A DNA stretch of 64,000 nucleotides from JACVRW01 sp963734025 (GTDB taxonomy: Bacteria; Actinomycetota; Thermoleophilia; Solirubrobacterales; Thermoleophilaceae). Shown here one piece after another: positions 32,197 through 41,530 of this stretch. The notes under the pieces are model-generated. The model had not been told where the DNA came from. It saw nothing but the letters and a program-made list of their open reading frames with translations, and ran no database searches. A program made the position numbers and the translations under genes. Positions within the stretch are counted from its first letter, which is position 1, and every line of letters begins with the position of its first letter. The stretch is from contig CAVTFR010000020.1 of the NCBI GenBank assembly GCA_963734025.1, positions 1-64,000 of the forward strand, in the 5' to 3' direction.

Positions 32197-34638
32197 ATGC
32201 GGCGGAGCCTGATACTCCTCGCCGCGGTCGTCGCAATCCTGGCGGCGCCGGCCGGCGCCGCCGCGCAGGAGCTGCCGCCCTGGCAGGCCGCCCAGCGGGT
32301 GCAGGAGCAGCTCTTCTCCGCCCAGACCGACCTGCTTCTCGACGAGGCCGACGGCGGGCGTGCCGGCGCTCGCGCCCGTGCGCTCTACCGCGGTGAGCTG
32401 GCTCGTTCCCTGCGCTCCGACGCGCCGGCCGCCGACCGTGATGTGCGAGCGGCCCTGAGGGCCGCCGAGCGCGCGATCGCGAGCGCTGACCAGTCGGCGC
32501 TCGCCGCCGCACGCGGTCGCCTGCGCGCGGCGCTGATGCACGGCAGCTACGCGGTCACGCTCGCCGCTGTGCTCGACCGCGACGCAGCCCGTGCCCGTGA
32601 CTGGCTCCTGATCCGCGAGTTCCGCGAGGCGACCCGCTTCACGCGTCCGGGCGTCGACGCGACCCTGGCGGTACGCGAGCTCGCCAGCGGTGAGAGCGGA
32701 CCGCGCAAGGCGCTGCTCGGGGTGAAGAAAGACCTGCTCGACGCCTACCAGGCGACCCTCTCGGAAGAGCTCGAGCAGGCCTTGGAGGCGCAGGAGCGAG
32801 GCTTCGGCGCCCGGCTCGCGGAGACCTCCGCAAAGGCGGCCGGGCTGTGGCTGATCCTCGCACCCGAGTACGAACAGGCGCGCGGCGCGGCGGCGCGCGC
32901 CGAGGGCGACGCCGCCTTCCGGGAGCTGGCCCGCGCCGGCCTGCGCGACCCCGATGCCTTCCCCGCGGCCGCCGACGCGGCGACGGGCGTGCTCGAGGGC
33001 TTCGTCGCGGCACCCTTCACGCCGGAGGAGCAGGCGCGTCGCGCAGCCCAGTTCGTCACCTTCCTCGAGCTGATCCCGAAGGAGTACCGCGACGGCGTGG
33101 ACGACGGTCGCGTGACTGTCCCGTTCGAGATCCAGGAGGGGATCGCCTTCCGCGACGGCGCCGCGTCCGCGTTTGCGGACCTCGAGGGCGAGTTGACCGA
33201 GCGCGACCCGAAGGCGACCGCCGAGGTCGAGGCCGCGCTCGAAGAGCTCGAGGGCTACGTCGAGGACGCCGGCAGCGGCGGCGAGGTCGTTTCGGAAGAC
33301 GACGTGGAGGGGGCGCAGGAGCGCGCCTCCGAGCTGCTCGACGAGCTCTTCCCCGAGGAGTGGAAGGAGGAGGACTCGCAGTCCGACTTCGACCTGATCG
33401 ACCTGACGCTCGACCGCATGGAGGCGGCCGTGGCGGCCGGCGAGTACCGGCAGGCAGAGCAGGCGCGCCTCGAGGCGTACGCGTTCTTCGAGTTCGGCCC
33501 CGAGCTGAGCCTGCGCTCGATCGCGCCCGGCGTGGTCGCCCAGGTGGAGGCGCTCGTCTGGTTCGGTGCCGACGGCCTCGACGGGCTCGCGAAGCTGATC
33601 GCGAACAACGCCCCGGCCCGCGAGGTGCGCGCGACGCGGCTCGCCCTCGACGAGGCGCTCGAGGAGGGCGCGGGCACCCTCGGTGAGGGAGCGTCCACGG
33701 CGACCGTCGTGACGAACGCGGCGGTGATCGTCTTCCGCGAGGGGCTCGAGGCCGTCCTGATCCTCGCGGCCGTGATGGCAAGCCTGCTCGGCGCCGCGCG
33801 CGCCCAGCGTAAGCCGATGCTGATCGGCGCGGCTCTGGCCATCGTCGCCAGCGGCATCACGTTCGTGCTGGCCCAGACGGTGCTCACCTCGCTGGCCCGG
33901 TACGGGGAGAAGCTCGAGGCGGTGGTCGGCCTCGTTGCCATCGGGGTGCTCTTACTCGTTCTCAACTGGTTCTTCCACCGCGTCTATTGGACGGAGCACA
34001 TCTCGCGCTTCCACAAGCGCCGGAAGCGGCTCATGAACGTGACCGCCGGCGGCCTCATGTCCGCCCAGGTGTTCGGCTTCGTGCTGCTCGGCTTCTCGAC
34101 CGTCTACCGCGAGGGCTTCGAGACGGTGCTCTTCCTGCAGGCGCTCGAGCTGAGCTCGGGCCTCTGGGTCGTGCTCGAGGGCGTGGCCCTGGGGAGCATC
34201 GGGGTTGCGCTGGTCGCGGTGGCGACCTTCGTCCTCGAGCGCAAGCTGCCCTACAAGAAGATGCTGATCGTCACCGGCGTGCTGCTGACGGTCGTCCTCG
34301 TGATCATGGTCGGCAAGACGGCGCGGACGATGCAGGGCGTCGGCTGGCTGCCGATCACGCCGATCGACATCGACGTGCCCTACTGGATGGGCCTCTGGCT
34401 CGGGATCTTCCCGACGGTCGAGACGATCGCCGCCCAGATCGGCGCGTTCGCCTTCGTGATCGGCAGCTATGTCGCCGCCGAGCGCGTGCGCAACCGGGGC
34501 CGCCGCACGGCCCCGGCGCCCGCCGTCGCGAGCGCGAACGGGGCGAGCGCGGCGAACGGGTCGAACGGTGCTGCCCCGGGCGCGCGGCCGCCGGCCGAGC
34601 GCGACCCCGTCGGCGGCGGCAGCAAGCGCGGCCCCTGA
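32197..34638 (+). CDS. efeU: EfeU/FTR1-type iron permease with large extracellular domain
   Basis: 813 residues. Signal peptide ~1-24, then a ~480-residue helical extracellular domain, then the FTR1 membrane domain. The two R-E-x-x-E iron motifs are R-E-G-L-E near residue 513 and R-E-G-F-E near 638. FTR1 proteins import ferric iron. The extended N-terminus, much longer than E. coli EfeU, may replace the missing EfeB or bind iron itself. The Ala/Asn/Gly tail is low-complexity. Confidence 0.85.
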   Translation: MRRSLILLAAVVAILAAPAGAAAQELPPWQAAQRVQEQLFSAQTDLLLDEADGGRAGARARALYRGELARSLRSDAPAADRDVRAALRAAERAIASADQSALAAARGRLRAALMHGSYAVTLAAVLDRDAARARDWLLIREFREATRFTRPGVDATLAVRELASGESGPRKALLGVKKDLLDAYQATLSEELEQALEAQERGFGARLAETSAKAAGLWLILAPEYEQARGAAARAEGDAAFRELARAGLRDPDAFPAAADAATGVLEGFVAAPFTPEEQARRAAQFVTFLELIPKEYRDGVDDGRVTVPFEIQEGIAFRDGAASAFADLEGELTERDPKATAEVEAALEELEGYVEDAGSGGEVVSEDDVEGAQERASELLDELFPEEWKEEDSQSDFDLIDLTLDRMEAAVAAGEYRQAEQARLEAYAFFEFGPELSLRSIAPGVVAQVEALVWFGADGLDGLAKLIANNAPAREVRATRLALDEALEEGAGTLGEGASTATVVTNAAVIVFREGLEAVLILAAVMASLLGAARAQRKPMLIGAALAIVASGITFVLAQTVLTSLARYGEKLEAVVGLVAIGVLLLVLNWFFHRVYWTEHISRFHKRRKRLMNVTAGGLMSAQVFGFVLLGFSTVYREGFETVLFLQALELSSGLWVVLEGVALGSIGVALVAVATFVLERKLPYKKMLIVTGVLLTVVLVIMVGKTARTMQGVGWLPITPIDIDVPYWMGLWLGIFPTVETIAAQIGAFAFVIGSYVAAERVRNRGRRTAPAPAVASANGASAANGSNGAAPGARPPAERDPVGGGSKRGP

Positions 34639-34642
34639 GCGC

Positions 34643-35266
34643 TCAGTGCTCCAGCCCGCTGAGGCCCTCCGCCGCCACGGCATAGGCGGTGTCGTCGCGC
34701 CCGCTCGACTGCGCGAACAGCACGCCCAGCGTGGTGCCATCCGCCGCCACGAGCGGCGCTCCCGAGTCTCCCTGCCGTACGCGCGCCTCCAGCTCGAGCG
34801 CGGCGCGCCGGACCGGCGCGGCGCCGGGCCGCGGGCGGATGCGCGCGTCGATGCGCCGGCGGACCTTCACCGGCAGCGCTTCGGAGCGCCCGCCCCGGCG
34901 CACCAACAGGTGCGGCGAGCCGGTGCCGGGGAGGGGAGAGGGAGCGCGCACGCCGGCGCGCACGGCGAGCAGCGCCAGATCCGCACGCCGGTCGAGCGCG
35001 AGGACGCGGGCGCGGGCGGCACGGCCGCCGTCTGAGCGCACGAGCACCCGGGCCTGCCTGCCCGGGAGCAGGTGGGCCACGGTCACCACTCGCCCGTCGC
35101 CGGAGTGGAAGCCCGTGGCGACGGTCGCCGGGCCGCTGCGCGGGTTGACGAGCACGTCGACGACCGCCGGCCCGGACGGCGGCGGGCCTGCCGAGGGGGC
35201 GCTCAGCAGGAGCGCCAGGCCGCACGCCGCGCCGGCCGCGGCGCCGAGGGCGAGCGCGCGCCTCAT
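34643..35266 (-). CDS. Exported trypsin-like serine protease
   Basis: 207 residues from the start at 35266. Signal or anchor ~1-25. Chymotrypsin-fold triad: His in V-T-V-A-H-L-L, Asp in R-R-A-D-L-A-L, Ser in G-D-S-G-A-P. It is short for the family, with trimmed loops, like small envelope or HtrA-type proteases without a PDZ domain. It converges on efeU (4-base gap) and overlaps the LacI gene by 4 bases, so it is in the LacI transcript. Confidence 0.78.
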   Translation of the reverse strand: MRRALALGAAAGAACGLALLLSAPSAGPPPSGPAVVDVLVNPRSGPATVATGFHSGDGRVVTVAHLLPGRQARVLVRSDGGRAARARVLALDRRADLALLAVRAGVRAPSPLPGTGSPHLLVRRGGRSEALPVKVRRRIDARIRPRPGAAPVRRAALELEARVRQGDSGAPLVAADGTTLGVLFAQSSGRDDTAYAVAAEGLSGLEH

Positions 35267-36264
35267 CGCACCGGCCCGGAGGTCTTCCTGACCACGAGGC
35301 GTGGCTCCTCGAGGCGCGTCGCGCGCGCCTCGCGGCCGTTCATCCGCTCGAGCAGCAGCTCGAGGGCGAGCGCGCCCATCTCCTCGCGCGGCTGGTTGAC
35401 GGTGGTGAGCGACATGTGGTGGAGCGCCGCCAGGAAGGTGTTGTCGTATCCGACGATCGAGACGTCGGCGGGGACGCGAACGCCATCGTCCTCGAGCCGG
35501 TCGAGCACGCCCGCGGCGACCAGGTCGTTGGCGGCGAAGACGGCGGTCGGCAGCTCGCCGTCCCGCAGCAGGCGCTCGGCGGCACGCACGCCGGCCTCCT
35601 CGGTGAACTCGCCCGCCACCACCTTCGCGTGGGCGCCGAGCCCGATCTCCCTCATGGCCTTGACGTACCCGGCGCGCCGCGGCGCCGCGCCCGCCCCCCG
35701 CCCGCCGTCGATGTGCACGATCCGCTCGTGCCCGAGCGAGGCGAGGTGCTCGACGGCGAGCCGCGCGCCCACCGCCTCGTCGGTCATCACCCAGTCGATG
35801 CCCCCGTTGCGCGGCGCGCGCCCGATCACGACCACCGGCGCCGAGCGGGCCGCGACCGCCAGCTCCGCGGCCGCCATCCGCGGGCTCACGAGGATGATGC
35901 CGTCGGTGCGGTACTCGAGCAGCGCGTCGAGCATCGAACGCTCGCGCTGGCGGCGGCGGCCGCCGGTGATGATCAGCAGGCGGTAGCCGATGCTCGACGC
36001 GAAGCCCTCGATGCCCTGCGCGATCTCCGCGAAGAACGGGTTGTGCAGGTCGTTGAGGAGCACGCCGACGGTCCTGGTCCTCCGGCTCGCCAGCCCGCGG
36101 GCCATGGCGTTCGGCCGGTAGCCGAGCCTGGCTGCTGCGTCGAGCACGCGCGTTCTGCGCTCCGCGCTCACCTTGGGGCTCTCGCGCATCACGAGCGAGA
36201 CGAGAGCGCGTGAAACGCCGGCCTCGCGGGCCACGTCCTCCATCGTCACGTGAGACCTGGTCAC
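35263..36264 (-). CDS. LacI-family regulator of the inositol operon
   Basis: 333 residues from GTG 36264 (ATG 36243 also fits). HTH ~8-30: M-E-D-V-A-R-E-A-G-V-S-R-A-L-V-S. Periplasmic-binding-like ligand domain from ~60: V-G-V-L-L-N-D-L-H-N-P-F-F-A-E. It is divergent from the 11-gene inositol operon with two matching palindromes between them, as expected for a repressor whose inducer is inositol or a pathway intermediate. IolR-type proteins in other bacteria belong to different families; LacI control is known in Actinobacteria. Confidence 0.9.
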   Translation of the reverse strand: MTRSHVTMEDVAREAGVSRALVSLVMRESPKVSAERRTRVLDAAARLGYRPNAMARGLASRRTRTVGVLLNDLHNPFFAEIAQGIEGFASSIGYRLLIITGGRRRQRERSMLDALLEYRTDGIILVSPRMAAAELAVAARSAPVVVIGRAPRNGGIDWVMTDEAVGARLAVEHLASLGHERIVHIDGGRGAGAAPRRAGYVKAMREIGLGAHAKVVAGEFTEEAGVRAAERLLRDGELPTAVFAANDLVAAGVLDRLEDDGVRVPADVSIVGYDNTFLAALHHMSLTTVNQPREEMGALALELLLERMNGREARATRLEEPRLVVRKTSGPVR

Positions 36265-36312
36265 CCTCTTGACATCTCCATTGCCCCGATGGATACTGCC
36301 GCCGCAGAGAGA

Positions 36313-36404
36313 TTAGAGCGCTCTAACCAGAAAACGCAAGTTCGGCGCTCCAATCGACGGGGAAAGAGAGATCTGATGCCAGGCATTTCGATAGCGCGCT
36401 CTAA
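36313..36404. promoter_or_regulatory. Two LacI operators
   Basis: Site 1, TTAGAGCGCTCTAA (36313-36326), is a perfect 14-bp palindrome. Site 2 (36391-36404) has the identical right half GCTCTAA and a left half ATAGCGC with two mismatches. Both are followed by CC. Centre-to-centre distance is 78 bases. Site 2 lies 22 bases before the iolE start. Confidence 0.78.
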
Positions 36405-36425
36405 CCTGCGCTGCCGAGTTCGGCT

Positions 36426-37349
36426 ATGAGTGCTGTTACTCGGAAGCTGGAGCCGCCTGAGCACGTGGCGGCGGCACCGATCTCGTGGGGGGTCTGCGAG
36501 GTGCCCGGCTGGGGCCGGATGCTGCCGCCGGAGCGCGTGCTCGGCGAGATGGCTGCGCTCGGCTTCCGGGCGACGGAGCTCGGCCCGATCGGCTGGCTAC
36601 CGCTGGACGCGGGCGCCCTGCGCGGCGAGCTCGACCGCCACGGGCTGCGGCTCGTCGGAGGCTTCGTGCCGCTCGTGCTGCACGAGCCGGACCCGCGGCC
36701 GGCGCGCGCCGAGGCCGAGCGCGTCGGGCGTGTGCTGGCGGCCGCGGGGGCGGACATGTTCGTGGCGGCCGTCGTGATGGATGCAGACTGGGCGGCCCCC
36801 GAGCCGCTCGACGACGCCGCCTGGACCCGGCTGGCGAATCAGCTCGACGAGGTGTCGGAGCTCGTGGCCGGCCTCGGCCTGGAGCTCGTGCTCCATCCGC
36901 ACGCCGGGACGCTGGTCGAGCGGGAGCCGGAGATCGAGCGCCTGCTGGCGGCCTCGGAGGCCGCGCTCTGCCTCGACACCGGCCACCTCACGATCGCGGG
37001 CGCAGAGCCCGCGGAGTTCGTCCGCCGTCACGGCAGGCGCATCGCGCACGTCCACCTGAAGGACGTCGACGCCGCACTCGCCGAGCGCTTCCGCGCCGGC
37101 GAGCTGACGCTGGTGGAGGCGACCCAGGCCGGGCTGTTCAAGCCGCTCGGCCAGGGCGACGCGAACATCGCCGAGGTCTTGGAGCTTCTCGAAGGGACGG
37201 GCTACGAGCGCTGGCTCGTGCTCGAACAGGACACGGCCATCACCGGGGAGGAGCCGCCGGTGGGACGTGGTCCGGTGCTCGACGTGCAGGCGAGCGTCGC
37301 GTACCTGAATGAGCTGGCTCCGCGCGAGGAGGAGGTTCCACAGACATGA
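36426..37349 (+). CDS. iolE: Inosose dehydratase
   Basis: 307 residues. TIM-barrel epimerase/dehydratase: P-I-S-W-G-V-C-E-V-P-G-W-G near the start is the IolE hallmark, followed by metal-site residues in L-H-P-H-A-G-T, L-D-T-G-H and H-V-H-L-K-D. It converts scyllo-inosose to the trihydroxycyclohexane-dione. First gene of the operon, 22 bases after operator 2. It overlaps the binding-protein gene by 4 bases. Confidence 0.9.
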   Translation: MSAVTRKLEPPEHVAAAPISWGVCEVPGWGRMLPPERVLGEMAALGFRATELGPIGWLPLDAGALRGELDRHGLRLVGGFVPLVLHEPDPRPARAEAERVGRVLAAAGADMFVAAVVMDADWAAPEPLDDAAWTRLANQLDEVSELVAGLGLELVLHPHAGTLVEREPEIERLLAASEAALCLDTGHLTIAGAEPAEFVRRHGRRIAHVHLKDVDAALAERFRAGELTLVEATQAGLFKPLGQGDANIAEVLELLEGTGYERWLVLEQDTAITGEEPPVGRGPVLDVQASVAYLNELAPREEEVPQT

Positions 37350-38344
37350 AGCGGCTCTTTCCCATGGTCGTCGTGCTCCTGTTGGCCGTCGTGGCAATGG
37401 CGTTCGCGACCGCCTGTGGCGACGACGACGACGACGGCGGCTCCGGCGGCGGTTCCGAGGACGTCAGCCTGACCCAGGGCGGTGATCTCAAGATCGCGGT
37501 GATCACACACGGCGCCGGAGACTCCTTCTGGGCCGTCGCCAAGCGCGGCGCCGAGCAGGCCGGCAAGGACATGGGCGTCGAGGTCCAGTACAGCGAGTCG
37601 GCCAACGATCCTCAGAAGCAGGCGCAGCTGATCGACGCGGCCGTCACCGACAAGGTCGACGGCATCGCGGTCTCGGCGCCCAACCCGGACGCGCTCGTCG
37701 ATCCGCTGAAGAAGGCGGCCGACGCCGGCATACCGATCATCACGCTCAACTCCGGGCAGGCCGACTCGGCCGACCTGGGTGCGATCACGCACGTCGGCCA
37801 GGACGAGGCGATCGCGGGCGAGGCTGCCGGGCGGCGGCTGGCCGAGGGCGGCTCGCAGAAGCTGCTCTGCGTGATCCACGAGCAGGCCAACATCGGTCTC
37901 AACCAGCGCTGTGACGGAGCCAAGCAGGGCTTCGGCGGCGAGGTCGAGAACCTTCAGGTCAAGGGCGTCGAGGACATCTCGACCACGCTCACCGAGATCC
38001 AGTCGAAGCTCGAGTCGGACGACTCGATCGACGCCGTCCTGACGCTCAACCCGGACATCGCCGTCGCCGCTCGCGACGCCGTGCAGGGAGCGAGCTCGGA
38101 GGCGAAGCTCGCCACCTTCGACCTCAGCGGTGACGTCGTCAACGCGATCGAGGCGGGCGAGATCGAGTTCGCCATCGACCAGCAGCAGTACCTCCAGGGA
38201 TACCTCCCGGTGGTGTTCCTGAAGCTGTTCAACGACAACGCCAACACGGTCGGCGGCGGCCAGCCGGTGCTCACCGGCCCGGGCTTCGTCGACAAGGCCA
38301 ACGCGGCCACGGTCAAGCAGCTGGCCGAGGAGGGCACTCGCTGA
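37346..38344 (+). CDS. Sugar ABC transporter substrate-binding lipoprotein (probably inositol)
   Basis: 332 residues. Lipobox A-T-A-C-G, acidic and Gly-Ser linker, then the periplasmic-binding type 1 fold (ribose/inositol class): K-I-A-V-I-T-H-G-A-G-D-S-F-W, D-G-I-A-V-S-A-P, V-L-T-L-N-P-D. Its place between iolE and the permease makes myo-inositol the likely ligand; scyllo-inositol is also possible. The lipid anchor holds it at the outer face of the membrane. Confidence 0.87.
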   Translation: MKRLFPMVVVLLLAVVAMAFATACGDDDDDGGSGGGSEDVSLTQGGDLKIAVITHGAGDSFWAVAKRGAEQAGKDMGVEVQYSESANDPQKQAQLIDAAVTDKVDGIAVSAPNPDALVDPLKKAADAGIPIITLNSGQADSADLGAITHVGQDEAIAGEAAGRRLAEGGSQKLLCVIHEQANIGLNQRCDGAKQGFGGEVENLQVKGVEDISTTLTEIQSKLESDDSIDAVLTLNPDIAVAARDAVQGASSEAKLATFDLSGDVVNAIEAGEIEFAIDQQQYLQGYLPVVFLKLFNDNANTVGGGQPVLTGPGFVDKANAATVKQLAEEGTR

Positions 38345-38376
38345 GCAATGCCGGCAGCGGAGGAGGAGAGGAAGCG

Positions 38377-39447
38377 ATGAGCGACCAGGCCACGGTTGCC
38401 GAGCCGCCTGGGGCGCCGCCCCCGACGTCGGTCGTCGACGACCGGCTGGCGGACGTCAGCTTCGTGACCAAGCTGCTGCGCCGCCCCGAGCTCGGGGCGG
38501 CGCTGGCGGCGCTCGTCGTATTCCTCTTCTTCGCGCTCACGACGGACCAGTTCGGGACGCTCGACGGCGCCGCCAACTGGACCGACGTCGCCTCGACGCT
38601 CGGGATCCCCGCGGTGGCGGTCGCGCTGCTCATGATCGGCGGCGAGTTCGACCTATCGGCCGGCGTCATGACCGGCAGCGCCGGGCTCGTGATGGGGCTC
38701 CTGGCCACCGAGCTCGACATGAACATCTGGTTCGCGATCGTGCTGACGTTCGTCTTCGCGGCGACCGTCGGCTTCATCAACGGGATGATGGTCGTGAAGA
38801 CGAAGCTGCCGAGCTTCATCGTCACGCTCGCGACCTTCTTCATCCTGCAGGGGGCCAACCTCGGCGTGACGAAGGAGATCACCGGCACCGTGCGCGTCGG
38901 CGGCCTCGGCGAGGTGTCCGGCTTCGAGTCGGCGTTCGACGTCTTCGGCGGGTCGTTCTCGACCTACGACTTCCGGCTAACGGTGATCTGGTGGGTCGTC
39001 ATCACGATCGTGGCGACCTGGGTGCTCGCGCGCACGCGCGTCGGGAACTGGATCTTCGGCGTGGGCGGCGACGCCACCGCCGCGCGCAACGTCGGCGTGC
39101 CGGTCGCGCGCGTGAAGATCGGTCTCTTCATGACGACGTCGCTAGCCGCGGCGCTCGTCGGGATCATGGTCGCGCTGCGGCTCTCCTCGGTGCAGGCCGG
39201 CCAGGGCGTCGGCGAGGAGTTCAACTACATCATCGCTGCGGTGGTCGGCGGCTGCCTGCTCACGGGCGGCTACGGCTCGGCGATCGGCGCCGCGATCGGC
39301 GCACTCATCATCGGCATGGCGTTCATCGGCATCTCATTCTCGGGCTGGGACACCGACTGGCGCTTCCTGTTCCTTGGCGTGATCCTGCTGCTGGCGGTGC
39401 TCGTCAACAACATCGTGCGGCGCAGCGCGGAAGGAGCCCGAAGGTGA
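38377..39447 (+). CDS. Sugar ABC transporter permease (RbsC/IatP-like)
   Basis: 356 residues with about ten hydrophobic helices of the BPD_transp_2 type: I-G-G-E-F-D-L-S-A-G and N-G-M-M-V-V-K-T-K-L-P-S-F-I-V-T, then G-G-D-A-T-A-A-R and the cytoplasmic coupling segment G-G-Y-G-S. One permease gene probably forms a homodimer. 32 bases after the binding-protein gene, with GGAGGAGAGG upstream. The single ATPase gene follows with a 4-base overlap. Confidence 0.88.
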   Translation: MSDQATVAEPPGAPPPTSVVDDRLADVSFVTKLLRRPELGAALAALVVFLFFALTTDQFGTLDGAANWTDVASTLGIPAVAVALLMIGGEFDLSAGVMTGSAGLVMGLLATELDMNIWFAIVLTFVFAATVGFINGMMVVKTKLPSFIVTLATFFILQGANLGVTKEITGTVRVGGLGEVSGFESAFDVFGGSFSTYDFRLTVIWWVVITIVATWVLARTRVGNWIFGVGGDATAARNVGVPVARVKIGLFMTTSLAAALVGIMVALRLSSVQAGQGVGEEFNYIIAAVVGGCLLTGGYGSAIGAAIGALIIGMAFIGISFSGWDTDWRFLFLGVILLLAVLVNNIVRRSAEGARR

Positions 39448-40292
39448 ACGACGGCACGCCACTGCTCGAGACGCGCGAAGTCTCGAAGTACTTCGGCAAC
39501 GTGATCGCGCTGAAGGACGTATCGGTGTCGGTCCACGAGGGCCAGGTCACCTGTGTCCTCGGCGACAACGGGGCCGGCAAGTCGACGTTCATCAAGATCC
39601 TCTCGGGCGTCCACGTGCACGACGATGGCGAGCTCATGGTCGACGGCGAGGAGACGCACTTCCGCTCGCCCCGCGAGGCGCGGGACCGCGGCATCGCGAC
39701 CGTCTACCAGGACCTCGCGACGGTGCCGCTCATGTCGATCTGGCGCAACTTCTTCCTGGGCTCGGAGCCCGTGAAGAGCCTGGGCCCGCTGAAGCTCCTC
39801 GACGTGAAGGGAGCACAGCGGACGATGCGTGAGGAGATGGCGAAGATGGGCATCGACGTGCGCGACCCCGACCAGCCGGTCGGGACGCTCTCGGGCGGCG
39901 AGCGCCAGGCGGTTGCGATTTCGCGGGCGATCTACTTCGGAGCCAAGGTGCTGATCCTCGACGAGCCGACCTCGGCGCTCGGGGTAAAGCAATCCGGGAT
40001 CGTGCTGCGCTACGTCGCCCAGGCGCGCGAGCGCGGGGTGGGGGTCATCTTCATCACCCACAACCCGCACCACGCATATCCGGTTGGCGACCGCTTCGTG
40101 GTGCTGAACCGCGGCAAGCTCCTCGGTAAGTGGGAACGCGGCGAGATCAACCGCGACGAGCTCGTGAAGATGATGGCGGGCGGCGGAGAGCTCGATGACC
40201 TGACGCATGAGCTCGAGCAGACGATCGAGCGTCCCGACGGGGCAAGCGAAGGCACCGACGCGCCCCCGCCCCCGCGCCCTGAGGCCGGATGA
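39444..40292 (+). CDS. Sugar ABC transporter ATPase, single domain
   Basis: 282 residues from GTG 39444. One complete nucleotide-binding domain: Walker A G-D-N-G-A-G-K-S-T, Q-loop V-Y-Q-D, signature L-S-G-G-E-R-Q, Walker B V-L-I-L-D-E-P, switch His I-T-H-N. Ribose-type ATPases (RbsA) usually carry two domains in ~500 residues, so this is a half-size form working as a homodimer, as in FrcA. The C-terminal ~35 residues are Pro-rich. Confidence 0.88.
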   Translation: MNDGTPLLETREVSKYFGNVIALKDVSVSVHEGQVTCVLGDNGAGKSTFIKILSGVHVHDDGELMVDGEETHFRSPREARDRGIATVYQDLATVPLMSIWRNFFLGSEPVKSLGPLKLLDVKGAQRTMREEMAKMGIDVRDPDQPVGTLSGGERQAVAISRAIYFGAKVLILDEPTSALGVKQSGIVLRYVAQARERGVGVIFITHNPHHAYPVGDRFVVLNRGKLLGKWERGEINRDELVKMMAGGGELDDLTHELEQTIERPDGASEGTDAPPPPRPEAG

Positions 40293-41530
40293 GCGAGACC
40301 CCGCCAGAGCAGGGCGCGGCCGTGCTGGAGCGCGGCGCGGTAGGCCGGCCGGCCGCCCGGCGGCGGATCGGCGTCGGGCTGATCGGCTTCGGCTGGCTCG
40401 GGCGCGCGCACAGCCGCTCGCTGCGCCGCATGCCGAGCCTGTTCGGCGAGCGCGACTTCGACGTCGAGCTCGTGATCTGCGCGGACGAGCTGCCCGCGCG
40501 GGCCCAGGAGGCGGTCGACGACTTCGGCTACGCGCGGGCAAGCGGCGACTGGCGCGCGGTCATCGACGACCCCGGCGTCGACGCAGTCTTCATCGCGGCC
40601 CCGAACATGATGCACGTCGAGCTCGTCGAGGCGGCCGCGGCCGCCGGCAAGGACGTCTTCTGCGAGAAGCCCGTGGGCGGCACCCCGGAGCAGACGGTTC
40701 GCGCCGAGCGGGCGGCGCGGCGGGCGGGTGTGATCAGCGGCGTCGGCCACAACTTCCGCTGGGCGCCGCTTGTCCAGAGGGCGGCGCAGCTCATCGAGCA
40801 GGGCGAGCTCGGCGAGGTCACGAACTACCGCGGCCGCTTCTTCTCCATGTACGGCAGCGACCCGCTCGGGCTGCTGTCGTGGCGCTTCCTCGTCGAGGAG
40901 GCCGGCTACGGCGCGACGAGCGACCTGATGAGCCACTCGGTCGATCTCGCGCACATGCTCGTCGGGCCGATCACGCGCGTGGTGGGCGCCACGGCGACCT
41001 TCATCGGCGAGCGACCGCTGCCGGCGCCGGGGATGGGAACCCACTACGGGCGCGGCGGCGAGCACGACCCGCGCGGGACGGTCACGAATGAGGACTACGC
41101 CGGGATGCTGTGCGAGTTCGCGAACGGCGCCCGCGGGACCTTCGAGGCGAGCCGCACGATGGTCGGTCCGGAGAGCCAGAACGCCTTCGACGTCTACGGC
41201 ACGAGGGGCGCGCTCGGCTGGGACTTCGAGCGCATGAACGAGCTTCAGGTCTACCGCGCGGGCAACGGGCTCGACAGCGGCTTCACGCGTGTGCTCGCCG
41301 GTGACCGCTTCCCGTACCACGGCAACTTCGTCCCGGGCGGCGCCAACGGCATCGGCTTCGAGGACCTCGTCACGATCGAGGACTACGAGTTCTGCCGCGC
41401 GCTCGCCGAGCGGCGGCAGTTCCGGCCGGGCTTCGAGGAGGCGCTCGCTTGGGTGTCCGTGCAGGCCGCGCTTTTGCGCTCCGCGGAGAGCGGCCGCTGG
41501 GAAGAGGTCGTCTCGCTGAGGGAGGACTGA
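40289..41530 (+). CDS. Gfo/Idh/MocA oxidoreductase, inositol-operon paralogue
   Basis: 413 residues. Rossmann G-F-G-W-L-G near residue 33, E-K-P-V-G-G, then the substrate domain with D-L-M-S-H-S-V-D-L-A-H. NAD(P)-dependent oxidoreductase on a sugar or cyclitol. It is distinct from the IolG copy next to it and longer (413 against 357). Likely acts on another inositol isomer (scyllo- or chiro-) or an inositol-derived sugar. Overlaps the ATPase gene by 4 bases. Confidence 0.83.
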   Translation: MSETPPEQGAAVLERGAVGRPAARRRIGVGLIGFGWLGRAHSRSLRRMPSLFGERDFDVELVICADELPARAQEAVDDFGYARASGDWRAVIDDPGVDAVFIAAPNMMHVELVEAAAAAGKDVFCEKPVGGTPEQTVRAERAARRAGVISGVGHNFRWAPLVQRAAQLIEQGELGEVTNYRGRFFSMYGSDPLGLLSWRFLVEEAGYGATSDLMSHSVDLAHMLVGPITRVVGATATFIGERPLPAPGMGTHYGRGGEHDPRGTVTNEDYAGMLCEFANGARGTFEASRTMVGPESQNAFDVYGTRGALGWDFERMNELQVYRAGNGLDSGFTRVLAGDRFPYHGNFVPGGANGIGFEDLVTIEDYEFCRALAERRQFRPGFEEALAWVSVQAALLRSAESGRWEEVVSLRED

